Shown: in pieces, positions 25,489 to 33,053 of the stretch
How the letters are laid out: the number at the start of each line of letters is the position of its first letter
Numbering within the stretch: the first letter of the stretch is position 1
Assembly (NCBI RefSeq): GCF_022397955.1
Contig: NZ_JAKEUQ010000006.1
Location: 1-33,053 of the forward strand
Reading direction: 5' to 3'
Length of the DNA: 33,053 bases
Source: Vibrio sp. Isolate32
GTDB taxonomy: Bacteria > Pseudomonadota > Gammaproteobacteria > Enterobacterales > Vibrionaceae
Notes under the pieces: generated by a model
The model's database searches: none
What the model was told of the DNA's origin: nothing
Seen by the model: only the letters and a program-made list of their open reading frames with translations
Position numbers and translations under genes: made by a program

Positions 25489-26703
25489 ATGGATCGACTA
25501 ATCTCATTTTTACCAAGCAGTAGCACTGCGAAAACAACTCAGTTTTCACTCTCTTTCAAGCGACTGCTTTTGCCTATTTCACTTGCCGCTCTTGTTGCAG
25601 CACCGGCTACGCGAGAGCTTACGGTAACAACCTTATCTGACGCGTTCTGGGCTGTGTCTTGTTATGTTGCTTTAACCCTAGCGGTCTATCACTGGCTAGC
25701 TCTCTACATCAACAAAGACAACGTATTCAGCAAGTTGGTCCATCAATCTCGTTCTAACCAAGTTGTATTTGCCGCTCTGATGGGTGCGCTGCCCGGTTGT
25801 GGTGGTGCAATCGTGGTAACCACACAATTTATCTCGGGTAAGCTCGGTTTCGGTGCTGTTGTTGCCGTGTTGGTTTCCACTATGGGTGATGCAGCCTTTT
25901 TACTCATAGCCAGCGAACCGAAAACAGGCCTCGCTATGATGGCGATGGGTGTCATTGTCGGTACGGCTTCAGGTCGCATCATCAACCTATTCCATGCCGA
26001 TGACTTTTTACGTCCAAAACAAGTTGAGAATAATGAACCAGTTAGTCGCAGTGCATCTCAATCAGAAGACAAAGAGACCGTTTCTAAAAAAGCGATCAAT
26101 TTGCAAGGTTATTTGTGGTCAGTATTGATTATCCCGGGCGCTGCGGTGGCTCTACTCGGCTCATTTCAAGTCGGTGTCAATCAACTGCTCTCTTTACCAG
26201 AGATGTCGATGGAATGGATTGGAGCTATCTTGTTGATTAGCTCCATGTTTTTGTGGGGCCTCACACGTGAGATAAAAGACTACAAATCAGCGGTAAGTGA
26301 GGACGAAAAATGTCTAGGCTCCCACCCACTACAAAAAACAGCACAGGATACTAACTTCGTTACGGCCTGGGTTGTGGTCGCTTTCCTCTTCTTTGAATTC
26401 GGCTCTGTAATAGCAAATGTTGATTTTGCGACGCTATTCTCAAGCTGGGGAATTATGCTCCCCCTGGCTGGGGTCCTGATGGGTTTGCTACCGGGCTGTG
26501 GACCACAATTATTGGTGACTAGCCTCTACCTGTCAGGCGCACTTCCCCTTTCAGCTCAGGTAGGCAATGCAATTTCAAATGATGGTGATGCGCTGTTCCC
26601 AGCCATTGCGATGGCACCCAAAGCTGCACTGGTCGCGACCTTGTACTCAAGCGTACCCGCTTTAATCTGTGCGTACGGTTATTGGTTTATGTTCGAGATT
26701 TAA
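25489..26703 (+). CDS. Putative 10-TM metal exporter (DUF2899/ArsP_2-like, putative manganese transporter)
   Basis: An inner-membrane protein of 404 residues with about ten hydrophobic segments in two halves. Each half carries the same pair of motifs: LPGCG at 101-105 and 334-338, and GDA at 133-135 and 366-368, spaced 28 residues apart in both. This shows an internal duplication and suggests these residues line the transport path. A charged, poorly conserved loop (about 172-205) joins the halves, and a second polar stretch lies at 260-290. Databases name this family putative manganese transporter or heavy-metal exporter; I know of no basis to fix the direction or the metal from sequence. It is divergent from the manganese pyrophosphatase and lies behind a Fur-type box. 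A terminator follows. Confidence 0.75.
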   Translation: MDRLISFLPSSSTAKTTQFSLSFKRLLLPISLAALVAAPATRELTVTTLSDAFWAVSCYVALTLAVYHWLALYINKDNVFSKLVHQSRSNQVVFAALMGALPGCGGAIVVTTQFISGKLGFGAVVAVLVSTMGDAAFLLIASEPKTGLAMMAMGVIVGTASGRIINLFHADDFLRPKQVENNEPVSRSASQSEDKETVSKKAINLQGYLWSVLIIPGAAVALLGSFQVGVNQLLSLPEMSMEWIGAILLISSMFLWGLTREIKDYKSAVSEDEKCLGSHPLQKTAQDTNFVTAWVVVAFLFFEFGSVIANVDFATLFSSWGIMLPLAGVLMGLLPGCGPQLLVTSLYLSGALPLSAQVGNAISNDGDALFPAIAMAPKAALVATLYSSVPALICAYGYWFMFEI

Positions 26704-26729
26704 ATCTCACAGCTCGATAGGTCTCTATT

Positions 26730-26757
26730 AGGTCGGTACTTGGTATCGACCTTTTTG
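26730..26757 (+). terminator. Terminator of the putative metal exporter gene
   Basis: AGGTCG (26730-26735) pairs with CGACCT (26747-26752), with further pairing inside the loop (GTAC/GGTA region), and TTTTT follows on the plus strand. Confidence 0.8.
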
Positions 26758-26899
26758 CTTTATCATCCTAATCAACACTTACAGCCGCTCTTATCTAAGA
26801 ACAGACTCTAACCGGTAAGCTTCTCGTCCCTCACATCTCAAAACGCTTCTAAACACGCCACACCGATGCTTTTACGTAATTACAAGCTAGGATAGGTGA

Positions 26900-26938
26900 A
26901 AAACAAAAAGCCCCTGTAAGAGTGCTTACAGGGGCTTT
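26900..26938 (-). terminator. Terminator of torECA
   Basis: AAAGCCCCTGTAAG (26907-26920) pairs perfectly with CTTACAGGGGCTTT (26925-26938) around four bases. A T-rich tail follows on the minus strand. It lies 24 bases after the torA stop. Confidence 0.92.
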
Positions 26939-26961
26939 AATTTAAACGTTTATCTCAGTAC

Positions 26962-29424
26962 TTAAGAAACTTCGATTGGACCGCCGAATGAAGTTACTGG
27001 AGGCAGTTTGCCTTGGAACTTCTCGAAGTCTACCAAACATGTGTTTGCAGACGTCGCTTGAGCTAGCTCAGAAGTACCGATATCTTGAGTCAGTGTGTTT
27101 GGATCGCCGTATGTATCTAGCGCGCCCACTTTCTCGTTGATCGGACCGTACCAAGCACCTTCTTCGATACGTACAACACCAGGAGCGTAACTATCCATTA
27201 GAACAGCACCTGCTAGTAGTTGACCACGGTCGTTGAACACTCGTACTACGTCACCGCCTTTGATGCCTTTCTTCTTAGCATCCACTGGGTTGATGTAGAT
27301 TGGCTCACGGCCTTGTACCGCGTAAGTCGCACGCCACTCTTCAGATTCACACATCTGAGAGTGAAGACGCTTGTCTGGGTGACAAGATTGTAGCCAGTAC
27401 GGGTGTTTATCAGAGCCTGGACCACCGTGTGAACGTTCAGATTTCTCAAACCACATTGGGTGTTCTTGACAGTGCTCGTAGCCCATGTTGCCAACAGTAC
27501 GGCTTGTGATTTCGATGAAACCAGAAGGTGTACCTAGTGCGTTGATCTCTGGATCTTCACGGAATGAAGCGTGACGAGTCCATGGCTTACCTTTACCGAA
27601 GTCTAGGAAGCCTTTTTCCCAGAACTCAGCGAACTCAGGCATTTCGAAGCTGCCTTCATTTGCTGCGCGACATTCGTCGTACAGAGATTTAACCCACTGC
27701 ATTTCGTCCATACCACGCGTGTAATCGTCGTAACGACCCCAACGCTTAGTTAGGCTAGACATGATCTCGAAGTCAGTCTTAGACTGGAACAGAGGATCCA
27801 CTAGTTTGTGCATCGCGATCAAACCACGGCCAGAGTATGCGCCGTAACCATCGATATCGTTACGTTCCCACTGAGTACATGCTGGAAGCACGATGTCAGA
27901 GTGACGACAAGTTGCAGTCCAGGCGAAATCAACAGCAACTACAGTTTGTAGACTCTTGAATGCTTTACGCATCTTGTTGCGATCTTGGTGGTGGTGCCAC
28001 GGGTTGTTACCACTGAATACCATCATCTTGATATCAGGTAGTGTTACCGTTGCACCATTCGCTTTGATCTTCTTACCAGGCTCTAGCAAGCTATCAACCC
28101 AACGAGCAACTGGGATTACGCGGCTGTAACCGTTGTAATCTGTGTTTGTATACTTAGGCTTCTGACCTTGGTCGATGTTCAGCGGGAAAGATCCCGGAGC
28201 AGCGAAACCAGTTGAAGATACACCGATACCAGAGTAGTGGTGACCGTAAGAGATACCACCGCCAGGTAGACCGATTTGGCCAACCATTGCTGCGATAACT
28301 GCACACATCCAGTAAGGCTGTTCACCGTGTTGTTGACGCTGGATACTCCAACCAACAAGAATCTGTGTACGGCCGTTAACGAGCATCTTAGCGAAGTCAC
28401 GGATAGAGTCCGCGCTAGCGCCACAGATAGCAGAAGCCCATTCAGGAGTCTTCTCAACTTTGTCTTTCGTTTCACCTTGAACGTACTTGATGAAGTCTTC
28501 AAAACCTAGACAGTAAGTTTCGATGAACTTCTTGTCGTATAGACCTTCATTGTAAAGTACGTGAGCAACACCAAGCATGAACGCCACGTCAGTTTGTGGG
28601 TTGATGTAGAACTGCTCGTTTTCTAGGTAACGACCTGTTTTGTTCTTAACAGGGTCAACAGAAACAACGTTGATTTCTTTCTTAGCAACTTTTTCTTTCA
28701 GCTGTTCTAAGTATGCGAACGACTCATGAGTTTCACATGTCCAACCTACTTGAAGGTTTTTAACTGGATCGTTACCCCAAAGAACAATGTTGTCACTGTT
28801 TTCTAGGATAAGTTCCCAAGATGTACCTTGTGCATAAACTTCAGTAGAGCCTAGTACGTAAGGCATGATCGTTTGACCAGCACCTGTCGAGTAGTCACCG
28901 ATTTTCTTCACAGAGTAACCGTGAAGTGCCATTGCACGTTGCATGTGGTTAGTACAGCTGTGGAACTGACCAGTTTGTCTCCAACCAGTTTGACCTGTGT
29001 GAAGCGCCCATGGACCGTAATCTTTCTGTACGCGCTCTAGTTCGCGATAAACAAGGTCTAGAGCCTCATCCCAAGTCACACGAATAAAGCGGTTGTTACC
29101 ACGCGTGTCTGCGCTGTATTTATGCTTCTTAAACCAATCTAGGCGAACCATAGGGTAACGCACACGTGATGGGCTGTAGATAATACCCTTGATACCTTTC
29201 AGCATTTCAGTTGGGTGCTGATCGATTTCTAGAGGTTTAATTTCTTGTACTTTACCCGCGTAAACGCGAGCTCGGAATGCACCCCAGTGAGAACCAGAGA
29301 CTTTCCATGTGCCGTCTGTTTCTGCAGCAGATGCTGAAGCCGACGCCAGTAAGCTTGGACCGATAACCGATGCCGCACTCGTCGTTGCGACACCTTTCAG
29401 AAAACTTCTTCTTGTAATTGCCAT
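26962..29424 (-). CDS. torA: Trimethylamine-N-oxide reductase, molybdenum catalytic subunit
   Basis: The periplasmic terminal reductase that turns trimethylamine N-oxide into trimethylamine during anaerobic respiration; this osmolyte is abundant in marine animals. The precursor begins with a twin-arginine signal (RRSFLKG at 5-11, cleavage near the Ala-rich ASASAA at about 29-34). The DMSO-reductase fold is clear, and the molybdenum-binding serine is in GDYSTGAGQ (Ser179). There is no N-terminal iron-sulfur motif, as expected for the TorA/BisC group. The 820 residues are normal. It lies 24 bases after torC and ends the torECA operon. The chaperone gene torD and the regulators torTSR are not in the window. 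Confidence 0.95.
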   Translation of the reverse strand: MAITRRSFLKGVATTSAASVIGPSLLASASASAAETDGTWKVSGSHWGAFRARVYAGKVQEIKPLEIDQHPTEMLKGIKGIIYSPSRVRYPMVRLDWFKKHKYSADTRGNNRFIRVTWDEALDLVYRELERVQKDYGPWALHTGQTGWRQTGQFHSCTNHMQRAMALHGYSVKKIGDYSTGAGQTIMPYVLGSTEVYAQGTSWELILENSDNIVLWGNDPVKNLQVGWTCETHESFAYLEQLKEKVAKKEINVVSVDPVKNKTGRYLENEQFYINPQTDVAFMLGVAHVLYNEGLYDKKFIETYCLGFEDFIKYVQGETKDKVEKTPEWASAICGASADSIRDFAKMLVNGRTQILVGWSIQRQQHGEQPYWMCAVIAAMVGQIGLPGGGISYGHHYSGIGVSSTGFAAPGSFPLNIDQGQKPKYTNTDYNGYSRVIPVARWVDSLLEPGKKIKANGATVTLPDIKMMVFSGNNPWHHHQDRNKMRKAFKSLQTVVAVDFAWTATCRHSDIVLPACTQWERNDIDGYGAYSGRGLIAMHKLVDPLFQSKTDFEIMSSLTKRWGRYDDYTRGMDEMQWVKSLYDECRAANEGSFEMPEFAEFWEKGFLDFGKGKPWTRHASFREDPEINALGTPSGFIEITSRTVGNMGYEHCQEHPMWFEKSERSHGGPGSDKHPYWLQSCHPDKRLHSQMCESEEWRATYAVQGREPIYINPVDAKKKGIKGGDVVRVFNDRGQLLAGAVLMDSYAPGVVRIEEGAWYGPINEKVGALDTYGDPNTLTQDIGTSELAQATSANTCLVDFEKFQGKLPPVTSFGGPIEVS

Positions 29425-29448
29425 TGTGTTACTCCAATTGACGTCTTA

Positions 29449-30630
29449 TTAGTGATGGCCTTCAGAAAAATCTGATGAGTGCTTCTGTAGATACTTAAGA
29501 ACCAATGCTTCTGTATCTGTATCGAAGTTAACGAATGCAATCATACCATCTAGCATGCCTACCCAACCGTTAGCACTGAAGTGCGCTTCATCTGGTTGTG
29601 AGTGACAAGTTGAACAGTTAGATTGGTACGCTTGACCAGCTGCGTTCCAGATTGGATCGAAGTTATCAACCATAGACTCTTTCTTCATCCAAAGTGCTAG
29701 GTTAACTTCTTCCCATGGAAGGCCAGTTAGCTCATCTTCTTTCTTCTCGCCAACAGTGATTACGTCACTTTGAGATACTTCTTTCGTCAAGATCGCCGTT
29801 GAGATGTTCATACCGAAGTCTTCTTGGATTACACGTCCGAAGCCTTTCGCTTTACGCCAACCATCGATTTGAACCTTGATCATGTCGCCTTTCTGATCGA
29901 TAACAGCAACTTTACTCGCAGGGCTTAGCAGACCCGCTTCAACGGTTGCAGTCTCATCCGTGTACATTGGAAGGTGACGAATTGAAATTACTTCTGCACC
30001 GTTCGAGTAAGAAGTACTGCTAGCAACTTGCTCAAGCTCACCAACGATACCACTTGCCGATTCCATATCTAATGGAAGGTTATGTGCAATACCTTTGTGA
30101 CAGTCAACACAGCTTTGGTCACGCTCTGCTGCATTCTTCATTTGAATACGCGCAGTAGGACGCATGTTGTCGAAATCCATAGAATCGTAGTTATGGCAGT
30201 TTTTACACTCTAAAGATTTATTTGCAGAGAAACGATCCCATTCGTGTTTTGCCAACTCGATACGACGTGCTTCGAATTTCTCAGGTGTGTCTAGGTCACC
30301 GAAAACTTGTGCGAATACTTCTTTAGATGCTTGCATCTTACGAGCGATTTTTGCTGTCCATTCGTGAGGAACGTGACAGTCAGGACAAGTAGCACGTACA
30401 CCAGATGTATTTTTCCAGTGAACTGTTTCTTGTAGCTCTACGTATACGTTGTCACGCATCGTATGACAGCTGATACAGAATTCTTCTGTGTTAGTGTGTT
30501 CTAAAGCGGTGTTGAAACCACCCCAAAAGATAACACCTGCGATAAAACCACCCATGGTTAGTACACCGAGGCTGATGTGTACTGCAGGGCGAGTCATAGT
30601 TCGCCACAGTTTAACTAAAAATGACTTCAT
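29449..30630 (-). CDS. torC: Pentaheme c-type cytochrome TorC
   Basis: A membrane-anchored cytochrome of the NapC/NirT family that passes electrons from menaquinol to TorA. One N-terminal membrane segment (about residues 16-38) anchors a periplasmic domain with five CXXCH heme motifs: CISCH (52-56), CPDCH (82-86), CKNCH (142-146), CVDCH (174-178) and CSTCH (339-343). The first four form the NapC-like part; the fifth lies in the C-terminal domain that in E. coli TorC contacts TorA and feeds back on TorS. The length, 393 residues, fits. It sits between torE and torA in the same transcript. Confidence 0.96.
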   Translation of the reverse strand: MKSFLVKLWRTMTRPAVHISLGVLTMGGFIAGVIFWGGFNTALEHTNTEEFCISCHTMRDNVYVELQETVHWKNTSGVRATCPDCHVPHEWTAKIARKMQASKEVFAQVFGDLDTPEKFEARRIELAKHEWDRFSANKSLECKNCHNYDSMDFDNMRPTARIQMKNAAERDQSCVDCHKGIAHNLPLDMESASGIVGELEQVASSTSYSNGAEVISIRHLPMYTDETATVEAGLLSPASKVAVIDQKGDMIKVQIDGWRKAKGFGRVIQEDFGMNISTAILTKEVSQSDVITVGEKKEDELTGLPWEEVNLALWMKKESMVDNFDPIWNAAGQAYQSNCSTCHSQPDEAHFSANGWVGMLDGMIAFVNFDTDTEALVLKYLQKHSSDFSEGHH

Positions 30631-30680
30631 GATTAGCTCTCTTAAATATTTGGTCTAAAAAATGTTGTTACGTGAGGGCA

Positions 30681-30863
30681 TTACATGCCTATGTGAGCAC
30701 CTGGAGGTCCGAATACGAACACTTGAAGCGCCCAAACTAAGAAGCCGTAGCCACCTACAAAAGCAACACTCAACACAGGAAAGAGAACCACTGCGATGAA
30801 GAGGAATGACTTCCACTCCAGCGAGCGTTTTTCGCCAGTTTCAATTTTATTAACATCACTCAT
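30681..30863 (-). CDS. torE: TorE, small membrane protein of the TMAO reductase operon
   Basis: A 60-residue NapE/TorE family protein. A charged N-terminus (about 1-17) is followed by one or two hydrophobic stretches (SFLFIAVVLFPVLSVAFVGG and FLVWALQVFVFGPPG), ending in the family-typical FGPPGAH. Its function in electron transfer is not established. It opens torECA as in other marine gammaproteobacteria and is 50 bases ahead of torC. ATG 30863 has only a modest AGG-containing upstream sequence. Confidence 0.9.
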   Translation of the reverse strand: MSDVNKIETGEKRSLEWKSFLFIAVVLFPVLSVAFVGGYGFLVWALQVFVFGPPGAHIGM

Positions 30864-31061
30864 ACATTTTGCCTATTTTGTATTTAGTAATTTCGATAAG
30901 CCCATTCTAAGGGGCTACAGTTCATCAGTTTCTAACAACAAATTTTAAACCATACTCAAAGTAGGGTTCAATGAAATCTCCCGCTATAACCCTTGCTAAT
31001 CAACACTTTTTTGAGCTCATCCAGAGTTGTTTTCAGTTAAAGAAACATATTAAAAAGTATT

Positions 31062-31096
31062 AACAAATGTGAAGAATTAAGCACGCTTCACAAATG
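31062..31096. repeat. Long inverted repeat upstream of torECA
   Basis: AACAAATGTGAAG (31062-31074) faces CTTCACAAATGTT (31086-31098 by full arm). The arms match at 11 of 13 positions around an 11-base spacer, and the inner seven bases (TGTGAAG/CTTCACA) are perfect. Half sites are about 24 bases apart, roughly two helical turns, which would suit a dimeric or tetrameric regulator. It lies about 200 bases before both flanking genes. Confidence 0.55.
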
Positions 31097-31196
31097 TTAA
31101 AAACTAACACTTACGAAACTCTGTTGTAACCAATTTTAACGTTTTACCTACTAAGTAGTAGCTAAAAATGCATCAAAAGACCAAGGTATTGTACTG

Positions 31197-31224
31197 CAAT
31201 TGTTATATTCTTGCGTAACAATTG
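31197..31224. repeat. Perfect palindrome upstream of fetB
   Basis: CAATTGTTA (31197-31205) and TAACAATTG (31216-31224) are perfect inverted copies around ten bases, about 77 bases before the fetB start. An operator or an overlapping promoter element is likely by position; the binding protein is unknown. Confidence 0.6.
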
Positions 31225-31300
31225 AATCAAAAGCCCGTAGGCTGAAATGCATCATTTGGCACTTTCAGATATGATATGTGTCCAATAAAAAGGAAGCACT

Positions 31301-32095
31301 ATGCAAGACGTTATCGACATATCTTGGTGGCAATTACTGCTGTTTAGCTCACTTCTCATCTTACCGATCACCATTAATCACAAACTGAAATTAGGTCTAG
31401 GCAAAGAGGCTTCTATTAGTATTGTGCGTATGGCTGTACAGCTCTTTCTGGTAGGGCTTTATCTAGAGTACCTATTTACTCTAAATAGCTTGTGGGTCAA
31501 TTTACTGTGGTTATTTGCCATGATAGTCGTCGGAGCAAGTTCCATTGTCGAAAAATCGAAGCTGCCTAGAAAGCTGCTACTTGGCCCGGTTGCTATTGGT
31601 CTTGCTGTAACGAGCGTACCCATTGTTTTGTTTATCTGCTTCTTTATCATCAAGCCGACACCGTTGTTTAGTGCCCAATACCTTATCCCTATTGCAGGGA
31701 TGCTATTAGGTAACAGCCTAAGCAGCAATATAGTGGCACTACAGAACTTGTTTGGCGCTTTCGAAACACAGAAATCAGAATATGAAGCAGCTATAGCCCT
31801 AGGAGCGGCACCGAGTTACGCAGCCGCGCCATTTGTACGCAATGCGATACAGAAGGCGATGTCACCAATTATGGCGTCGATGGCCACTACCGGCCTAGTA
31901 ACGCTACCTGGGATGATGACAGGACAAATTCTAGGTGGGGCTTCACCAATGATCGCAATTAAATATCAACTTATGATCATGTTGGCTATTTTTGCCATGA
32001 TGAGTTGTTCTTTGGCGCTTGCATTACACCTATCTTTGAAGACATCACTGACCAAAGAAGGTCGAGTTCTTGCACAAATTCAGGCTTCTAAATAG
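31301..32095 (+). CDS. fetB: FetB-type ABC transporter permease (UPF0014)
   Basis: An inner-membrane permease of 264 residues with about seven hydrophobic segments. The family core is visible in LIPIAGMLLGNSLSSNIVAL, the charged coupling-helix region (YEAAIALGAAPSYAAAPFVRNAIQKAMSPI) and GLVTLPGMMTGQILGGASP. In E. coli FetA and FetB form an exporter that lowers free iron and helps against oxidative stress. No FetA-like ATPase gene lies next to it here: 437 noncoding bases are on one side and a noncoding gap plus convergent focA on the other. The partner ATPase must be encoded elsewhere, or the gene differs in role. AAGGAAG precedes ATG 31301. Confidence 0.88.
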   Translation: MQDVIDISWWQLLLFSSLLILPITINHKLKLGLGKEASISIVRMAVQLFLVGLYLEYLFTLNSLWVNLLWLFAMIVVGASSIVEKSKLPRKLLLGPVAIGLAVTSVPIVLFICFFIIKPTPLFSAQYLIPIAGMLLGNSLSSNIVALQNLFGAFETQKSEYEAAIALGAAPSYAAAPFVRNAIQKAMSPIMASMATTGLVTLPGMMTGQILGGASPMIAIKYQLMIMLAIFAMMSCSLALALHLSLKTSLTKEGRVLAQIQASK

Positions 32096-32140
32096 CCGCT
32101 CCCCTACCATGAGATCTGGTTACTCACTGAATTTGAGACA

Positions 32141-32167
32141 GGTTATCCACAGAAACTGTGGATAACC
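32141..32167. repeat. Inverted pair of consensus DnaA boxes
   Basis: GGTTATCCACA (32141-32151) and TGTGGATAACC (32157-32167) are perfect inverted copies around five bases. Each arm holds the strict DnaA box TTATCCACA: plus strand 32143-32151, minus strand 32157-32165. As RNA it would make an 11-bp hairpin, but no T-run follows, so it is not a normal terminator. Confidence 0.75.
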
Positions 32168-32325
32168 AAATCAATATAGATCCTTTTTTGTCCAAGTCAC
32201 TCTCCCAAAAGATCATTTCCTTTGATCCTTGGTTAATTTCAACGACATATATACATCTGTAGATCGTAGTTACCAAGCCTTCTCTTATTAACGAGAGAAT
32301 CCTGTGACATGGTTTTCCACAAATA

Positions 32326-32356
32326 AAAAACGGCCTGCGATGCAAGCCGTCTTTTT
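32326..32356. terminator. Bidirectional terminator between fetB and focA
   Basis: ACGGCCTGC (32330-32338) pairs with GCAAGCCGT (32342-32350) with one mismatch and a three-base loop. T-runs follow on both strands. It lies about 40 bases beyond the focA stop and 235 bases beyond the fetB stop. Confidence 0.8.
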
Positions 32357-32394
32357 AGTGTCACAATCAGTTCAGTGCAATCACCGAACTTGAA

Positions 32395-33053
32395 TTAGTC
32401 GCGTAGATAAATCATCCAATACCACATGCCGACAAAGATACCACCACCGATAATATTACCTAAAGTCACAGGCAGTAGGTTATTGGTCAGAAAATCCATC
32501 ATGTTGAGGTCAACATAATCCGCAGCGTTAGCACCGGTCATCGTCCAGAACTCAGCAGGAGCGAACGTCTTAATACCGATAGCAAGCGGTACTTGGAACA
32601 TATTCGCAATACAGTGCTCAAAGCCCGATGATACAAACATCGCAACTGGCAAGATCATTACCGCAATTTTATCAGTCAGCGTACGTCCACTGAAAGTCAT
32701 CCACACCGCAATACAAACCAACACGTTACACATGATGCCTAGCGCGACAGCTTGGATAAAATCGTGATGCATCTTATGTTGAGAAATCGCCATCGCGTTT
32801 AAACCAACTTGCCCATGATCAAACATGTATTGCTTAGTCAATAGCATACAAGTTACAAGCAATAATGCTCCAATCAGGTTACCAATATAAACCGTAGCCC
32901 AGTTCTTTATCAGTGTTTTCCAAGTGATTTTGCCACTTGCACGAGCCACCAAAGTAAGTACTGAACTTGTAAACAGTTCACCGCCTGTGACAACAACAAG
33001 AATTAAGCCCAAGCTAAATGCTAGACCGCCCAATAAGCGAGTGATACCCCATG
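32395..33053 (-). CDS. focA: Formate channel FocA (N-terminal end outside the window)
   Basis: A pentameric inner-membrane formate/nitrite channel that exports and imports formate during mixed-acid fermentation. The frame is open to the right edge, so about the first 60-70 residues are missing; an internal TTG at 33033 is not the real start. Visible hallmarks are FSLGLILVVVTGGELFTSSV, ITWKTLIKNWATVYIGNLIGALL, HHDFIQAVALGIMCNVLVC and SSGFEHCIANMF, which holds the conserved pore histidine, and NNLLPVTLGNIIGGG. The pattern follows E. coli FocA rather than NirC. Whether pflB is adjacent cannot be seen. A terminator follows the stop at 32395. Confidence 0.93.
   Translation of the reverse strand, partial: WGITRLLGGLAFSLGLILVVVTGGELFTSSVLTLVARASGKITWKTLIKNWATVYIGNLIGALLLVTCMLLTKQYMFDHGQVGLNAMAISQHKMHHDFIQAVALGIMCNVLVCIAVWMTFSGRTLTDKIAVMILPVAMFVSSGFEHCIANMFQVPLAIGIKTFAPAEFWTMTGANAADYVDLNMMDFLTNNLLPVTLGNIIGGGIFVGMWYWMIYLRD

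Larger units (their letters stand above)
30864..31300. other. Divergent regulatory region between torE and fetB
   Basis: An AT-rich gap of 437 bases that must carry both promoters. It contains a leader hairpin near torE (AGCCC 30899-30903 with GGGCT 30912-30916), two long inverted repeats listed separately (31062-31096 and 31197-31224), a direct repeat AAATGCATCA (31166-31175 and 31245-31254), and a good ribosome binding site AAGGAAG before fetB. I did not find a convincing series of TorR boxes, a consensus FNR site or a consensus CRP site, although control of torECA by TorR and anaerobiosis would be expected. No reading frame or recognised RNA was found. Confidence 0.6.
32096..32394. other. 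Noncoding gap between fetB and focA with DnaA-type boxes and Dam sites
   Basis: This stretch of 299 bases between two convergent genes contains an inverted pair of perfect DnaA-type boxes (32141-32167), one near-match TTTTCCACA (32313-32321), five GATC sites between 32113 and 32265 (less than one expected by chance), a small hairpin TTCTCT/AGAGAA (32280-32285 and 32294-32299) and a bidirectional terminator at 32330-32356. A 73-codon minus-strand frame crosses it but looks like chance. Confidence 0.65.

Noticed and set aside
26704..26961. Possible small gene between the metal exporter and torA
   Set aside because: Only two terminators are visible; no frame with a start signal was found.
30985..31000. 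FNR-like TTGCTAATCAA near torE
   Set aside because: Spacing and one half site do not match TTGATNNNNATCAA, though anaerobic control would be expected.
31068..31092. CRP-like site TGTGA...TCACA upstream of torE
   Set aside because: The half sites are 15 bases apart instead of six, so it does not fit CRP. Kept as an unexplained inverted repeat.
32124..32345. Minus-strand open frame of 73 codons between fetB and focA
   Set aside because: No domain, no ribosome binding site worth the name, and it crosses the DnaA-box palindrome and the terminator. A chance frame is more likely.
32096..32394. The chromosome-2 replication trigger crtS of Vibrio
   Set aside because: As I recall, crtS lies in a different gene neighbourhood in V. 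cholerae, and I could not recognise its sequence here. The box and GATC cluster is reported without that name.

Overview
The window looks like chromosomal DNA of a marine gammaproteobacterium of the genus Vibrio. Support comes from the protein sequences (Sap, Psp, FocA, ClsA and MetC all resemble enterobacterial proteins without being identical), the torECA layout, a ToxR-like membrane regulator, a two-adaptor RND pump of the VexIJK type, and pspF lying directly next to sapABCDF. The Splendidus clade is my impression only. Most of the window is ordinary core genome. No tRNA, rRNA, CRISPR array or prophage was seen.

Left edge (1-725): the 5' part of an IS4-family transposase on the minus strand, cut by the window edge, inserted just downstream of an RNA-modification pair. 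723-2383: an RluA-family pseudouridine synthase and a SAM-dependent methyltransferase with overlapping genes. 2689-4122: an NSS-family sodium-dependent transporter. 4489-7312, plus strand: cardiolipin synthase and cystathionine beta-lyase. 7425-8857, minus strand: a ToxR-like transmembrane transcription factor whose 3' end overlaps a small exported protein, an uncharacterised signalling pair and the best candidate here for an undescribed system. 8965-9531: 3-methyladenine DNA glycosylase I. 9608-14832: an RND efflux operon with two lipoprotein adaptors and one pump.

14991-17584: the phage-shock module, with pspABC under a very good sigma-54 promoter and its activator pspF divergent. 17687-22925: sapABCDF, tightly overlapping, followed by a DUF2927 protein (22961-23740) and a convergent DUF2750 protein (23845-24234). 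24384-26703: a manganese-type inorganic pyrophosphatase and a divergent 10-TM putative metal exporter, with a perfect 7-1-7 Fur-type box between them. 26962-30863: torECA, the respiratory trimethylamine-N-oxide reductase system. 31301-32095: a FetB-type permease without a nearby ATPase. 32395-33053: the formate channel FocA, truncated by the right edge.

Several units share a membrane or anaerobic theme: Psp guards the inner membrane, Cls makes cardiolipin, Sap and RND move peptides or toxic compounds, and TorECA and FocA serve anaerobic metabolism. Two noncoding stretches deserve attention: 30864-31300, with long palindromes between torE and fetB, and 32096-32394, with two perfect DnaA boxes facing each other plus a cluster of Dam (GATC) sites.
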